From the NCBI RefSeq assembly GCF_018343695.1, contig NZ_JAGYPJ010000001.1, positions 507,001 to 571,000 on the forward strand: a DNA stretch of 64,000 nucleotides, given 5' to 3'. A program made the position numbers and the translations under genes. Shown one piece after another: positions 1-8,224 of the stretch. The stretch's first letter is position 1; each line of letters begins with the position of its first letter. The notes below the pieces were generated by a model. The model had not been told where the DNA came from and did no database searches. It saw only the letters and a list, made by a program, of their open reading frames with translations. Source of the stretch: Lederbergia citrisecunda (lineage in GTDB: Bacteria > Bacillota > Bacilli > Bacillales > Bacillaceae_C).

Positions 1-573
1 AATCCTAATATCCAAAGGGTTACAAGACATTTATTAAAAAAACATATGGATGGATTTTTAGAATATCCGGCAGCAACAAAAAATCATCATGAGTTTGTAT
101 CTGGTTTAGGGTTCCATGTAGTTTCTATGCTGGATTTGGCCAAAGCCATATCGGAGTTATATCCATCATTAGATCGAGATTTATTATATTCAGGTATTAT
201 TCTTCATGATCTTGGAAAGGTCATTGAATTATCGGGACCTGTTTCAGCTACTTATACAGTTGAAGGAAATTTACTCGGGCATATTACGATCATCGTAAAT
301 GAAATCGGTAAGGCCGCAGAGGAACTCGGTATCCAAGGTGAAGAAGTAGTAGTCTTACAACATATTGTTTTAAGTCATCATGGCAAGCTTGAATGGGGAA
401 GCCCGAAACAACCAATGATTAAAGAAGCGGAAATTTTACATTTAATCGATAATCTTGATGCCAAAATGAATATGCTTGATCGCTCTCTACAGCGTGTAAA
501 ACCAGGCGAATTTTCAGAAAAAATATTCCCATTGGATAACCGTTCGTTTTATAAACCAACTTTCCATTCATAA
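1..573 (+). CDS. yhaM: 3'-5' exoribonuclease YhaM, C-terminal part
   Basis: The reading frame is open from base 1, so the gene starts outside the window; the ATG at 46 is internal. The visible 190 residues are the C-terminal HD metal-dependent phosphohydrolase domain: a KNHHEF motif near the start, then an HDLGK motif (the HD pair) and a later SHHG histidine pair. YhaM degrades RNA and single-stranded DNA from the 3' end. YhaL and PrsA genes follow, as in B. subtilis. The gene ends in GC-poor sequence with a short inverted repeat before yhaL. Confidence 0.93.
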   Translation, partial: NPNIQRVTRHLLKKHMDGFLEYPAATKNHHEFVSGLGFHVVSMLDLAKAISELYPSLDRDLLYSGIILHDLGKVIELSGPVSATYTVEGNLLGHITIIVNEIGKAAEELGIQGEEVVVLQHIVLSHHGKLEWGSPKQPMIKEAEILHLIDNLDAKMNMLDRSLQRVKPGEFSEKIFPLDNRSFYKPTFHS

Positions 574-653
574 TGCCTTCTATGAGGGCATTTTTTTTAT
601 TGAACGCTCATATAGTGTAGCAAGTGGACAAGCACCTGAAAGGAGCGATTATA

Positions 654-842
654 TTGTCTTTGCCAATTTGGGTATACTTTGTGATCTTAGGAATCTTTAC
701 AAGCGCATTTATGGCGATCAAAACAGCAAAAGAGGATAAGGAGATGGAAACAGAATGGATTGAGAAAGAAGGGCAAGTATACATTGACAGAATGGAAAAG
801 GAAAAAGTACAGAGAGGCAAGGTAACCGTTTCAGAGGAATAA
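654..842 (+). CDS. yhaL: YhaL small membrane protein
   Basis: A 62-residue protein with an N-terminal hydrophobic segment (LPIWVYFVILGIF) followed by a charged, probably helical tail rich in Lys and Glu. It matches YhaL, which is annotated as a sporulation-associated protein of unknown role. The frame can start at GTG 624, but that codon has no ribosome-binding site; TTG 654 has AAAGGAG (639-645) eight bases upstream and gives the usual N-terminus just before the membrane segment. Position between yhaM and prsA supports the call. Confidence 0.8.
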   Translation: MSLPIWVYFVILGIFTSAFMAIKTAKEDKEMETEWIEKEGQVYIDRMEKEKVQRGKVTVSEE

Positions 843-904
843 ACAACGTGTAATTACTTATTATTTAGATAATGGAATTTCTGATGAATATTTTATTTAG
901 ACAC

Positions 905-1795
905 TGTAGAGGTAAGGGTCTGTATATTCACTGGTCAGGGTCTCAAGGGGTTACTGGGGTCCTTAAGCTTCGCCGATTTCACTGGCTCAAGGTCTCAAAG
1001 GAGTAATTGAAGCCTTAGGCCAGACTGATTTTGCATCTGAACGGCCTCAATCCGGTTATTGGGGTCTTAAGCTCTGCCGATTTCACTGGCTTTGCGCCTC
1101 AAAGGAGAGTTATTGAAGCCTTAAGCAATATTGATTTAGCATCTGAACGACCTCAATCCGGTTATTGAGGTCTTAAGCTCCGCCGATTTCACTGGCTCAA
1201 GGTCTCAAAGGAGTTATTGAAGCCCTAAGCCATACTGATTTAGCATCTGAACGACCTCAATCCGGCTATTGAGGTCTTAAGCTCCGGCTCCGCCGATTTT
1301 ACTGGCTCATGTCTAAAAGGAGTTATTGAAGCCTTAAGCCACACTGATTTTACATCTAAACGACCTCAATCCGGTTTTTGGGGTCTTAAGCTCCGTCGAT
1401 TTCACTGGCTCAAGGTCTCAAAGAAGTTATTGAAGCCTTGAGCCTCACTGATTTTGCATCTGAACGGCCTCAATCCGGTTATTGAGGTCTTAAGTTCCGC
1501 CGATTTCACTGGCTCAAGGTCTCAAAGGAGTAATTGAAGCCTTAGGCCACACTAATTTAGCATCTGAACGGTCTCAATCCGGTTATTGAGGTCTTAAGCT
1601 CCGCCGATTTCACTGGCTCAAGGTCTCAAAGGAGTTATTGAAGCCTTAGACCAGACTAATTTTGCATCTGAACGGTCTCAATCCGGTTATTGGGGTCTTA
1701 AGCTCTGCAGATTCTACCCGCTTTAGGGTCTTAAAGGAGTGATTAAGGCTCTAAGCTCCTCCGATTTTATACTATGAGGCTCTCTATCTAGCTAT
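905..1795. repeat. Tandem array of ~104-bp units, each a 52-bp dimer
   Basis: About eight copies of a 104-bp unit. The marker GCCGA recurs at 972, 1076, 1182, 1292, 1395 (as GTCGA), 1499, 1603 and 1707 (as GCAGA), so steps are 104, 106, 110, 103, 104, 104 and 104. The 110-bp step carries a 6-bp CCGGCT duplication. Each unit is itself two related halves of about 52 bp sharing TCTCAA, TTATTGA, CTTAAGC and GATTT. One half holds a 9-bp inverted repeat, GACCTCAAT-CCGGTT-ATTGAGGTC, perfect in some units and with a G-U-compatible change in others. No coding frame fits, and the array fills the yhaL-prsA gap. Confidence 0.9.
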
Positions 1796-1872
1796 TGAGT
1801 TCGAAAAAGTTGATAATTTCACATTATTGCAGATCTATCCTACTTAGTTTTCTATGCATGAAGGTCCCGAAG

Positions 1873-1899
1873 CAAAAAAAAAAGCTGCGCATCGCAGCT
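1873..1899 (-). terminator. Intrinsic terminator of prsA
   Basis: Read on the minus strand, a perfect 7-bp stem AGCTGCG/CGCAGCT with a 3-base loop is followed by ten T residues. It starts three bases after the prsA stop codon. Confidence 0.92.
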
Positions 1900-1901
1900 C
1901 T

Positions 1902-2819
1902 TTACTTTTTATCAGTATCTTTGTTTGTGTCTTCTGTTTGATCCTCAGCTTTTGGTTCTTCGTAGTTAAGAATTGGATCAAATGTTGTTTTTAAATCTTT
2001 GTCCTCAACTTTTAGGTTAGCTTTTTTAAGTTCTTCTTTCATTGTCTTTTGAACTAGTTCAGCATCAACCTTTGAAAGTTTTAAATCATACTCATACTTG
2101 TCTTTTACTTTGTCAAACGGTTCTTTTTCTTTTATATCAGTTACTTCTAAAAGATGCCATCCGAATTGTGTTTGTAAAGGTGCGCTAATTTCATCTTTTT
2201 TCAATTTGAAAGCTTCATCTTTAAAATCTTGGTCCATGCTCGGATCATCATAAGCGATGTAGCCAAGGTCTCCACCTTTTTCAGCTGTTCCATCTTCTGA
2301 ATATTCCTTCGCAAGTGCCGCAAAGTCTTCACCTTTATCCAATTTTCCTTTTATCTCTTTAATCGTTTTTTCATCTTTTACGATAATATGACGTACTTTT
2401 CTTTCTGGTTTTTCATTATCGTAAAATTCTTTTACTTCTTTATCCGTTACTTTTATATCCTTTGTAGCCGCTTTTTCTTGAAGGAGATTAAATTTCACAG
2501 CTTCACGGAATTCATCCTCGTCTTTAAAACCGTTTTGAGCAAGAAGCATTGAAAACTGAGGGCCAACTTGTGCCTTTATTTCGTCCATTTTCTTATCTAC
2601 ATCTTTATCAGTTACTTTATATTCCTTTGAAAGGACCTTGTCCAAAACAAGCTGTTGTAAAACCTGTTCTCCTACTTTTTCTTTCATAGCCACATAAAGT
2701 TCATCTTTTGTAACATTTCCTGCTTTCGATTTCACTACTGCTTCGCCACCATTACCACCGCATGCAGTAAGACCAACGACTCCTGCAGCTAAAGTAAGGG
2801 ATAATACCCATTTTTTCAT
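1902..2819 (-). CDS. prsA: Foldase lipoprotein PrsA
   Basis: A membrane-anchored peptidyl-prolyl isomerase that helps secreted proteins fold outside the membrane. The N-terminus is a lipoprotein signal (MKKWVLSL then the lipobox LTAC, with the Cys to be lipidated). The middle holds a parvulin (PpiC) domain starting near VRHIIV, with the conserved GGDLGYI and FGWHLLEV stretches; flanking helical regions match PrsA. The C-terminus is acidic and low-complexity. GTG 2828 is in frame but overlaps the Shine-Dalgarno; ATG 2819 has GGGAG eight bases upstream and gives 305 residues. It is monocistronic with its own terminator. Confidence 0.96.
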   Translation of the reverse strand: MKKWVLSLTLAAGVVGLTACGGNGGEAVVKSKAGNVTKDELYVAMKEKVGEQVLQQLVLDKVLSKEYKVTDKDVDKKMDEIKAQVGPQFSMLLAQNGFKDEDEFREAVKFNLLQEKAATKDIKVTDKEVKEFYDNEKPERKVRHIIVKDEKTIKEIKGKLDKGEDFAALAKEYSEDGTAEKGGDLGYIAYDDPSMDQDFKDEAFKLKKDEISAPLQTQFGWHLLEVTDIKEKEPFDKVKDKYEYDLKLSKVDAELVQKTMKEELKKANLKVEDKDLKTTFDPILNYEEPKAEDQTEDTNKDTDKK

Positions 2820-2998
2820 TTCAGACACTCCCTATATTTATGTCAATTATTGTTGAAAGCCACAAAACATACTATATCATAAAATATCAAATAAAAAAAA
2901 CTCTTTTCAGGACAATTCACCAAAAAATAGGCTTTTGATTCAACCAAGACAAATATGGAGGGCATATGCTATAGCGAAAGAGTAAAGGAGGTATCAAT

Positions 2999-3082
2999 AT
3001 GAGCTTTGGTAATTTCTCAGGTTTTGCGTTCGTTATAGTACTTTTCATATTGTTAATCATTGTAGGTGCCGCTTATATATAG
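2999..3082 (+). CDS. YjcZ-type tiny membrane peptide, copy 1
   Basis: A 27-residue peptide, MSFGNFSGFAFVIVLF then LLIIVGAAYI, consisting of a glycine-rich start and one membrane helix. It belongs to the YjcZ family of tiny Bacillus sporulation-associated peptides, whose function is poorly defined. A strong AAAGGAGG (2984-2991) precedes ATG 2999. A second member lies 92 bases downstream. Confidence 0.82.
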   Translation: MSFGNFSGFAFVIVLFILLIIVGAAYI

Positions 3083-3174
3083 ATGAAAAATCTGCAATAT
3101 ATGGGCTAATATCCTGACACCTAACATTAATTTTGAATAGGATGAAAAGAAACGTCCTGGAGGGGGTGTAAATA

Positions 3175-3273
3175 GTGAGTGGAGGAATAGGATACGGAGG
3201 CGGAGCTGGTTTTGCATTAATCGTGGTATTGTTTATCTTGTTAATAATCGTAGGAGCATCATGGTTTTATTAA
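3175..3273 (+). CDS. YjcZ-type tiny membrane peptide, copy 2
   Basis: A 32-residue peptide with a Gly-rich N-terminus (SGGIGYGGGAGF) and a hydrophobic segment ending in VGASWFY, the typical YjcZ-family pattern. It starts at GTG 3175 behind GGAGGGGG (3159-3166). It shares the FILLIIVGA core with the preceding peptide, so the two are probably duplicates. A strong terminator follows. Confidence 0.85.
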   Translation: MSGGIGYGGGAGFALIVVLFILLIIVGASWFY

Positions 3274-3310
3274 AATGGATGCATTAGGCTTAAAGGGCCA
3301 TACAACATAA

Positions 3311-3342
3311 AAAGGCGGATTCCAAAGTGAATCTGCCTTTTT
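3311..3342 (+). terminator. Intrinsic terminator after the YjcZ-type pair
   Basis: A 9-bp stem (GGCGGATTC/GAATCTGCC, one G-T pair) with a 6-base loop is flanked by A-rich sequence and a run of five T residues. Confidence 0.88.
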
Positions 3343-3479
3343 ATCTTGATTCATCCTGCCTAGCCTCCAACGCTTATCGACAAACAAGCTTTCCTCGATA
3401 AGTTCGCATGGAGTAAGACCACCGCGTTCTGTAGCAAAAATCGACGGAATACGTCGATAATAAAGGAACTTCCGCTTTT

Positions 3480-3659
3480 CTATGTGTATAAAATTTCAAT
3501 ATATGAAGAAAACAATAAAATAGTAATTAAGATATTGATCGTACGAAATACTTTTGGTTGACGTTCTTCAGGGATTTCTCGCTGAATACAAAGCGAGTTG
3601 GTTAGATTATTAAAAATGTATAATATGAAAATAGCAAATACAACAAAGATGGAGATCAA
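3480..3659 (-). CDS. Small two-segment membrane protein
   Basis: A 59-residue frame starting at TTG 3659, seven bases after GGAAGG. Residues about 2-16 and 41-53 are hydrophobic, separated by a polar, charged loop (QREIPEERQPKVFR), so a hairpin membrane protein is likely. I do not recognise the family. It lies directly downstream of the DUF3267 gene on the same strand and may be cotranscribed. Ribosome-binding site, membrane pattern and position support it. Confidence 0.55.
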   Translation of the reverse strand: MISIFVVFAIFILYIFNNLTNSLCIQREIPEERQPKVFRTINILITILLFSSYIEILYT

Positions 3660-3762
3660 TGTTCATCCTTCCTTTCATCTCCCATATAGTAAAAGGATAG
3701 CAAATTCAGTTGAAAAAAGATAGATTAAGATTTATGATTGTCCATGATTTATTGCATAAATC

Positions 3763-4299
3763 TTATTCCTTTACTAATATTTCATAACCATCTTCATTCT
3801 CCTCAATCATTGCACCTTTAGGAGACGAAAGTAATGACTTTGCGTATATCATGTCAATTGAACAAAGACCGACATGATAAGCAAGCAAGATGGTTAAGTA
3901 ATGAACATATTCCGGAAATAAGAACATAGCTAGTACTAATATCGAGTTAATAATAAAAAAAGGAAAAAATAACGAGGTGGCAAACCTTCTTTTTGATGTA
4001 AGGTTACGAATCGTTATATGAACAATTGGTAAAATATAAAAATAAAAATCTAAGTCAATTTTCAAATGTTTATAATGTTTGAGTAAAGGAATTACATGAA
4101 ATAGTTTATGCACAGGATATAATAAAATAAAAATGCACGCAAATACAATAAAATAATTATCGTTTAACGGATTAACTGCAATAGACTGCATTAATACATA
4201 AGCAAACACAAAAACAAGCAACGTAATAAAGCTCGATATGATAAATAGACGATAGAATTCGTATTTTTTATTTACATTATATGATTTCCAACAATGCAT
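3763..4299 (-). CDS. yhaJ: DUF3267 membrane protein (YhaJ-like)
   Basis: A 178-residue membrane protein with several hydrophobic segments and a short acidic C-terminal tail. The central PVHKLFHVIP stretch, with two histidines in a membrane context, is typical of DUF3267, whose members have a metalloprotease-like layout of unproven activity. ATG 4299 follows GGAGG at nine bases; the longer frame to 4332 has no ribosome-binding site. Its place between prsA and yhaI matches yhaJ of B. subtilis. Function is unknown. Confidence 0.75.
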   Translation of the reverse strand: MHCWKSYNVNKKYEFYRLFIISSFITLLVFVFAYVLMQSIAVNPLNDNYFIVFACIFILLYPVHKLFHVIPLLKHYKHLKIDLDFYFYILPIVHITIRNLTSKRRFATSLFFPFFIINSILVLAMFLFPEYVHYLTILLAYHVGLCSIDMIYAKSLLSSPKGAMIEENEDGYEILVKE

Positions 4300-4478
4300 G
4301 AATGATAACCTCCAAATAAATTTGACATCCAAGCAGATTCAACTACATACTTTACGATGAATTATGCAGAATAGCAATAGGTAATTTTCATTTTTTATAT
4401 TTATATCTATTGGAGGATTATAGGAATAAACAGCGAATACACTGATAGATAGACCAATTTTATAGAGGAGTTTTGTGT

Positions 4479-4808
4479 ATGGATAAATTACTGGCAAAAA
4501 TAGAATGCCTAGAATTTCATCAAAAATTATTGCTGGGAATGATCCGATCGGAAGGACATGAATTTGACCGGTTAATTATAGAGAAAAATCTTGATGAGAA
4601 AGAAGTAAGGGAATTTTATAAATTATGTGAAGATGTGAGCAATGATATGGAAGCACAAAAAGCGGACAAATTTGTTTTTTATGCACCGCTTTTTAAAGAA
4701 TTTGTTATGAAACTTAACCCTAAGTTAGAGCCGGGCGAAGTAATTCATGCTTGTTTGCAACAAAATATTTACTTCGATCTTATGAAAATACTTAAGAAAA
4801 ATTTATAA
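4479..4808 (+). CDS. yhaI: DUF1878 protein YhaI
   Basis: A 109-residue soluble protein, predicted mostly helical, that matches YhaI (DUF1878), a Bacillaceae family without known function. ATG 4479 is eight bases after GAGGAG (4465-4470); an upstream in-frame TTG at 4473 is too close to that site. It is convergent with hpr, as in B. subtilis. Confidence 0.85.
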   Translation: MDKLLAKIECLEFHQKLLLGMIRSEGHEFDRLIIEKNLDEKEVREFYKLCEDVSNDMEAQKADKFVFYAPLFKEFVMKLNPKLEPGEVIHACLQQNIYFDLMKILKKNL

Positions 4809-4871
4809 TTAATTTTGTTGCGAAAGTGAATATTCGGAAAAATATGTTTGCAGATACAATGTAAGATTACT

Positions 4872-5441
4872 TTATACGACTGTTTTCATATTACTTTTTT
4901 TCATCTTGCCATTTTCCTCAATAAATTGAGTTTCTATATTGTGAAATGATTTCTCGAAAATTTCCATGAAATCATCCCCATAAATATTACGAATAATTGC
5001 CATAAGCTCAATGATATCTGGAAACTTGCCATATAACTCTCGAAGAGGAAGTGCTCCTTGATAAACGGAGTTATTTTTTGGCTCATATGCTTCCATTAAT
5101 TGTAATAACAGACTTTCTCCTTGATTTGTAAGCTTGATGTAAGTATTCCTCTTGTCGCTTTCTTTTTTTGAAAACTCTAGTAATCCACGATCTTCCAGCT
5201 TTTTGGAGAAATTGAAAGCAGTAGAAACATGCATTACCCCAAATTTAGCGACATCAGATATGGAAGCCCCATTTAAATGATAGGCAATCCATAAAATATG
5301 GTGTTCATTAATATTTAAATTGTATGGTTTAATCCAACTTTGCCAATCTTTTTCAATTGATTTCCATAGTGCTTTGCTTAATTGAGCCATTCTTTGGCTA
5401 AAAAGTAACGATTCAATTAGTGAATAATGTTTACCTTCCAT
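4872..5441 (-). CDS. scoC: MarR-family regulator Hpr (ScoC)
   Basis: A transition-state regulator that in B. subtilis represses extracellular protease and peptide-transport genes and affects sporulation. The 189 residues contain the MarR winged helix: a helical dimerisation segment ([11 protein letters not shown]), a recognition region near [19 protein letters not shown], and a wing ([13 protein letters not shown]). Length and the extended C-terminal helical domain match Hpr rather than generic MarR proteins. It lies between yhaI and yhaH as in B. subtilis. Its possible link to the window is through PrsA, which folds the secreted proteases it controls. Confidence 0.93.
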   Translation of the reverse strand: MEGKHYSLIESLLFSQRMAQLSKALWKSIEKDWQSWIKPYNLNINEHHILWIAYHLNGASISDVAKFGVMHVSTAFNFSKKLEDRGLLEFSKKESDKRNTYIKLTNQGESLLLQLMEAYEPKNNSVYQGALPLRELYGKFPDIIELMAIIRNIYGDDFMEIFEKSFHNIETQFIEENGKMKKSNMKTVV

Positions 5442-5824
5442 TCTTTTTCCCCGCCCTGTTTTTTGTTGTGTTATCTTTTTTTATTTGGTGACTTTGTAAA
5501 TATGCACGTTGATTTCCACTCTAGGCGCTTGTTATCTACAGGCGTCAAAGACTCCTCATTTCTTGACGTACTTATAATTTTTTTCTAGGTTGTATTGTCT
5601 AGCTGAAGGTGCCTTCTGCTTTTTCATTCGCAGGAGTCTCGATCGTTCCGCTCTATTCAACTTAGGAAAAATCAACAATGTGGATTAACTAAGTCCATTT
5701 TGTTGAATAATCAAAAAATTTCACTTTTTTGATTCCACGTGGTTTGTATTGAAATAAAAATAGCTTTTTAATTATTATGCCAATAAAGTAAAAATTAATA
5801 AAGATGTAAATTAACAAAAAATTT
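5442..5824. other. Gene-free stretch with dispersed-repeat remnant
   Basis: No supportable gene. Positions about 5,590-5,690 carry GC-richer sequence (GCTGAAGGTGCCTTCTGC and following) resembling another segment near 7,600-7,650 (GTGCCTTCTGC, then a shared AAAAAT-AACAAT ending). This looks like a degraded dispersed intergenic repeat. The rest is AT-rich. Confidence 0.5.
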
Positions 5825-5862
5825 ATGAGGGGTTGCCTTGCAGTGACTGGCAACCTCCTCAT
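5825..5862 (-). terminator. Terminator of yhaH
   Basis: Long stem ATGAGGGGTTGCC/GGCAACCTCCTCAT with one bulged base and an 11-base loop. On the minus strand it is followed by a T-rich run, and it lies four bases past the yhaH stop. Confidence 0.85.
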
Positions 5863-5866
5863 AATG

Positions 5867-6235
5867 TTAAACTGTTGCTTTTTCTTCTTGTATTTTTTGT
5901 TCTAATTGTGCAATGGTGTTTTGGATTTCACGCATTTCTTCTTGCATTGCTGTGATATTGGGCTCGATTTCTCTTTGCCATTCTTCGACGGCCATTTTTA
6001 CATCGCCTGCAAGCTCTTTAATGATTTCTTTTCCTTCTTTTGAAACTTTCGCAACAGAATTTTTAATATCTATCGCATCTTCTTTTAAGTCTTGGGCAAT
6101 TCTGACCCATTCGCCTTTAGATTCTTTTAGTTGATTGCGAAATTCCTTTCCAGAGCTAGGAGCAGTTAATAAAGCTGTTGCAGCGCCGACAACACTACCG
6201 AGCAAGACTCCATATGCAAGTGCTTTTGTGTTCAA
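5867..6235 (-). CDS. yhaH: YtxH-family protein YhaH
   Basis: A 122-residue protein with an N-terminal glycine/alanine-rich membrane segment (YGVLLGSVVGAATALLTAP) followed by the SGKE motif and a long charged coiled coil. This is the YtxH/general-stress-like family; the precise role is unknown. ATG 6253 has no Shine-Dalgarno, while TTG 6235 follows GAGGTG and gives MNTKALAYG, the usual start just before the membrane segment. Neighbours hpr and trpP match B. subtilis. Confidence 0.82.
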   Translation of the reverse strand: MNTKALAYGVLLGSVVGAATALLTAPSSGKEFRNQLKESKGEWVRIAQDLKEDAIDIKNSVAKVSKEGKEIIKELAGDVKMAVEEWQREIEPNITAMQEEMREIQNTIAQLEQKIQEEKATV

Positions 6236-6480
6236 AACAATCACCTCAACCATTATTTGTTATTATTTTAACCTTTTTTCCAAAAAGATAAAAATTCCAG
6301 GAATCAAGATGATGTAACAGAATACGTCCATGGTTAACAATGAATTTCTATGCCAAATGGTTAGGTTTAAAATTTTTTAGGAAAATGTCTTTCAATATAA
6401 ATTTACTTTCCCCGAGGCTACTCATGTAAACACTTTTTTTCGCATAGGATGGAATAAGACAGGCGATTGAGGTGATTACA

Positions 6481-6675
6481 TTGAAAGGAGTCTCGACTTT
6501 TTTTATAGTTATAGGATTTATTTTTTTAATAGGGATGTTTTATTATTTCTCTGCATATCAACGACCAGGAATCTTCCCTCCTAAAAGGATTTTAAAAAAT
6601 CGCTCATTCTCATTAGGGGGTGCTGGACTCATATTTCTATTTATCGGTATATTAATCATTATATTGGGAAAATGA
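6481..6675 (+). CDS. Small two-segment membrane protein
   Basis: A 64-residue protein with hydrophobic segments near residues 5-22 and 45-62 and a basic, proline-containing loop between (RPGIFPPKRILKNR). The family is not recognised. The frame opens at GTG 6472, but that codon sits inside the Shine-Dalgarno GAGGTG; TTG 6481 is six bases downstream and is preferred. The gene is convergent with trpP and shares its terminator. Confidence 0.65.
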   Translation: MKGVSTFFIVIGFIFLIGMFYYFSAYQRPGIFPPKRILKNRSFSLGGAGLIFLFIGILIIILGK

Positions 6676-6678
6676 AAT

Positions 6679-6710
6679 AGAACCTGGAGGATGTATCCAG
6701 GTTCTTAGCT
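6679..6710. terminator. Bidirectional terminator between the small membrane gene and trpP
   Basis: Perfect 9-bp stem AGAACCTGG/CCAGGTTCT with a 9-base loop, followed by T-rich sequence in both directions. It lies between two convergent genes. Confidence 0.82.
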
Positions 6711-6714
6711 TTTA

Positions 6715-7230
6715 TTAGGCTGCGTTGGCTAAATTAGATCTTTTAAGAATCGAGCTCGCAATAGGATACAGAATGAATAGTATGATTGCGTTAATAATCA
6801 TTGCAGGAACAACTCCAGATCCAAATAAAACTAAAAACGGTCCAGGCAATTCAAATAGGATTGCTGCAGATCCAAGGAATACAACCCCTGAAACAACGGT
6901 ACAAAGTGCAGATAAAATAGTTACTCCAATAATATTAGGAATTCTTTTAACAATTAAAACGTATAAGCCAAAAAAGACAAATGCTGTAATTGGTTTATCT
7001 ATTAAGTTAGGGATTTGCCCCATAGGGAATCCAGTTGTTAATGCTGTTAGGATTCCAGTACCAATACCCAATAGTAAAACGTTCTTCTTCTCAGGAAATA
7101 ACACAATCCCTAAAAACATTAATGGTAGCGCCATGTCAGGTTTTATACCTGCTATAGGGGGCATAACAAAGTGTAGTACGGTACCGATTCCCATCAGTAG
7201 CGCTAGAATTACAAGTACTCTTGTATTCAT
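6715..7230 (-). CDS. trpP: Tryptophan transporter TrpP
   Basis: A 171-residue integral membrane protein with about five or six hydrophobic segments. It matches TrpP (YhaG), which imports tryptophan; TIKPDMALPL-like sequence near residue 30 and TGFPMGQIPN are family-typical. The assignment is strengthened by six regularly spaced GAG/UAG triplets in the leader, a TRAP-binding array, which only genes of tryptophan metabolism carry. TRAP bound to tryptophan would cover the ribosome-binding site and shut off translation. The gene is monocistronic here, between yhaH and hit. Confidence 0.93.
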   Translation of the reverse strand: MNTRVLVILALLMGIGTVLHFVMPPIAGIKPDMALPLMFLGIVLFPEKKNVLLLGIGTGILTALTTGFPMGQIPNLIDKPITAFVFFGLYVLIVKRIPNIIGVTILSALCTVVSGVVFLGSAAILFELPGPFLVLFGSGVVPAMIINAIILFILYPIASSILKRSNLANAA

Positions 7231-7238
7231 GAATAAAT

Positions 7239-7266
7239 CTCTCCTCTTCTAAACTATTCTCTTCTC
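7239..7266 (-). promoter_or_regulatory. TRAP-binding site in the trpP leader
   Basis: In the trpP mRNA the triplets are GAG, GAG, UAG, UAG, GAG, GAG, each separated by exactly two bases (minus-strand positions 7266 down to 7239). The last two triplets form the Shine-Dalgarno of trpP. Further imperfect triplets (AAG, UAG) lie upstream to 7280. In B. subtilis TRAP regulates trpP translation in the same way, by blocking ribosome binding. Confidence 0.9.
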
Positions 7267-7419
7267 ATTTTCCTTTCCTAGACATGCACTTTTGCTGCTA
7301 GCGAAAGATTAAGAATATTGTAGCATAATAGTCCTAGAGAAAGAAGAAGTATTTTTTATAAGATCAGAAAGTATAAAATTATTTAAGGTCTATATTTTTG
7401 AACTAAGGCTTTCGTTGTC

Positions 7420-7545
7420 AAGGTCCATGCGCCATCGGCTCGAGCTCAAATAACCTGATCCACTAAAAGTCAAGAGCGACTTTTGTTGGATCAGGTTATT
7501 TGGTTGTCGGCGATTACGGGCGCCTTGCGCTTTTTTTGAAAATAA
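7420..7545. repeat. Large imperfect palindrome, dispersed-repeat-like
   Basis: Two 25-base arms (CAAATAACCTGATCC... and ...GGATCAGGTTATTTG) with two mismatches and a 6-base loop are centred near 7,476. Outer flanks contain GCGCC/GGCGC segments that extend the symmetry weakly. There is no T-run and no coding frame. The structure is GC-richer than its surroundings and sits between the trpP leader and the hit terminator, so it is probably an intergenic mobile-type repeat rather than a terminator. Confidence 0.65.
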
Positions 7546-7672
7546 GATTTGTTAACCAAGCACGTTGATTTTCGTTTCATTCGCTCGCATATCGCGGACG
7601 GATCGGAGGCCTCCTCGTGCCTTCTGCTCCAAACCACTTAGTGGAAAAATTAACAATATGCTTTAGCAAGGC

Positions 7673-7704
7673 AAAAAAATAACTCCCACATAAGGGGAGT
7701 TATT
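7673..7704 (-). terminator. Intrinsic terminator of hit
   Basis: Stem AATAACTCCC/GGGGAGTTATT with a short loop; on the minus strand it runs into seven T residues. It overlaps the hit stop codon. Confidence 0.9.
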
Positions 7705-8125
7705 TTGAAATATGCTTGTGAATAGATTGTGCGATGGATTGAAGATCGTCCCCGGTATAATCTGCCTGATGACTAATGTATTTTGTTCCAAATCCGTCAT
7801 TTTCATCGTATCGAGGAATGAGGTGCAAATGGTAATGGAAAACAGCTTGACCAGCAAAGGCTCCATTATTATTTAATAAATTCAATCCGACAGGCTGAAA
7901 TTCTTCCTGAATGGCTCGAGCAATTTCTGGCACAACCTTAAATAACTTACTTGCAGTTTCCTCTGGTAAATCGTATACATTTTCATTATGTATTTTCGGA
8001 ATGACTAAAGTATGTCCTTTTGTAATTTGGCTGATATCAAGAAAAGCCAATACATCTTCATTTTCAAATACTTTTGCTGATGGTATTTCACCATTAACAA
8101 TTTTACAAAAAATACAATCGCTCAT
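7700..8125 (-). CDS. hit: HIT-family nucleotide-binding hydrolase Hit
   Basis: A 141-residue histidine-triad protein with the catalytic motif HYHLHLIPRY near residue 100 and the N-terminal zinc-site-like CIFCKIVNGEIP. Members hydrolyse or transfer nucleoside phosphoramidates and dinucleotides; the cellular substrate in Bacillus is not settled. ATG 8125 follows AAGGTG at six bases; the in-frame GTG 8134 lies within that ribosome-binding site. It is adjacent and divergent to ecsA, as in B. subtilis. Confidence 0.92.
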   Translation of the reverse strand: MSDCIFCKIVNGEIPSAKVFENEDVLAFLDISQITKGHTLVIPKIHNENVYDLPEETASKLFKVVPEIARAIQEEFQPVGLNLLNNNGAFAGQAVFHYHLHLIPRYDENDGFGTKYISHQADYTGDDLQSIAQSIHKHISK

Positions 8126-8184
8126 TTGTTTCACCTTCCTAAGGATAATACGGATATTTTAGCATACCCCGTCCGGAAAGTGAA

Positions 8185-8217
8185 AACGTGCAGGATTTAA
8201 TAAAAATCCTGCACGTT
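8185..8217 (-). terminator. Hairpin downstream of a broken small gene
   Basis: A perfect 14-bp stem AACGTGCAGGATTT/AAATCCTGCACGTT with a 5-base loop, followed on the minus strand by a weak T-rich stretch. It lies eight bases beyond the stop of the small frame at 8225-8316 and probably ended its transcript. Confidence 0.65.
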
Positions 8218-8224
8218 GAAGGGA

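Noticed and set aside
905-1795. CRISPR array
   Set aside because: Units are contiguous 104-bp dimers with no constant repeat plus unique spacers, and no cas genes are near.
6725-7252. A 175-codon plus-strand frame opposite trpP
   Set aside because: Mirror of the trpP coding sequence; trpP has membrane segments, family match and the TRAP leader.
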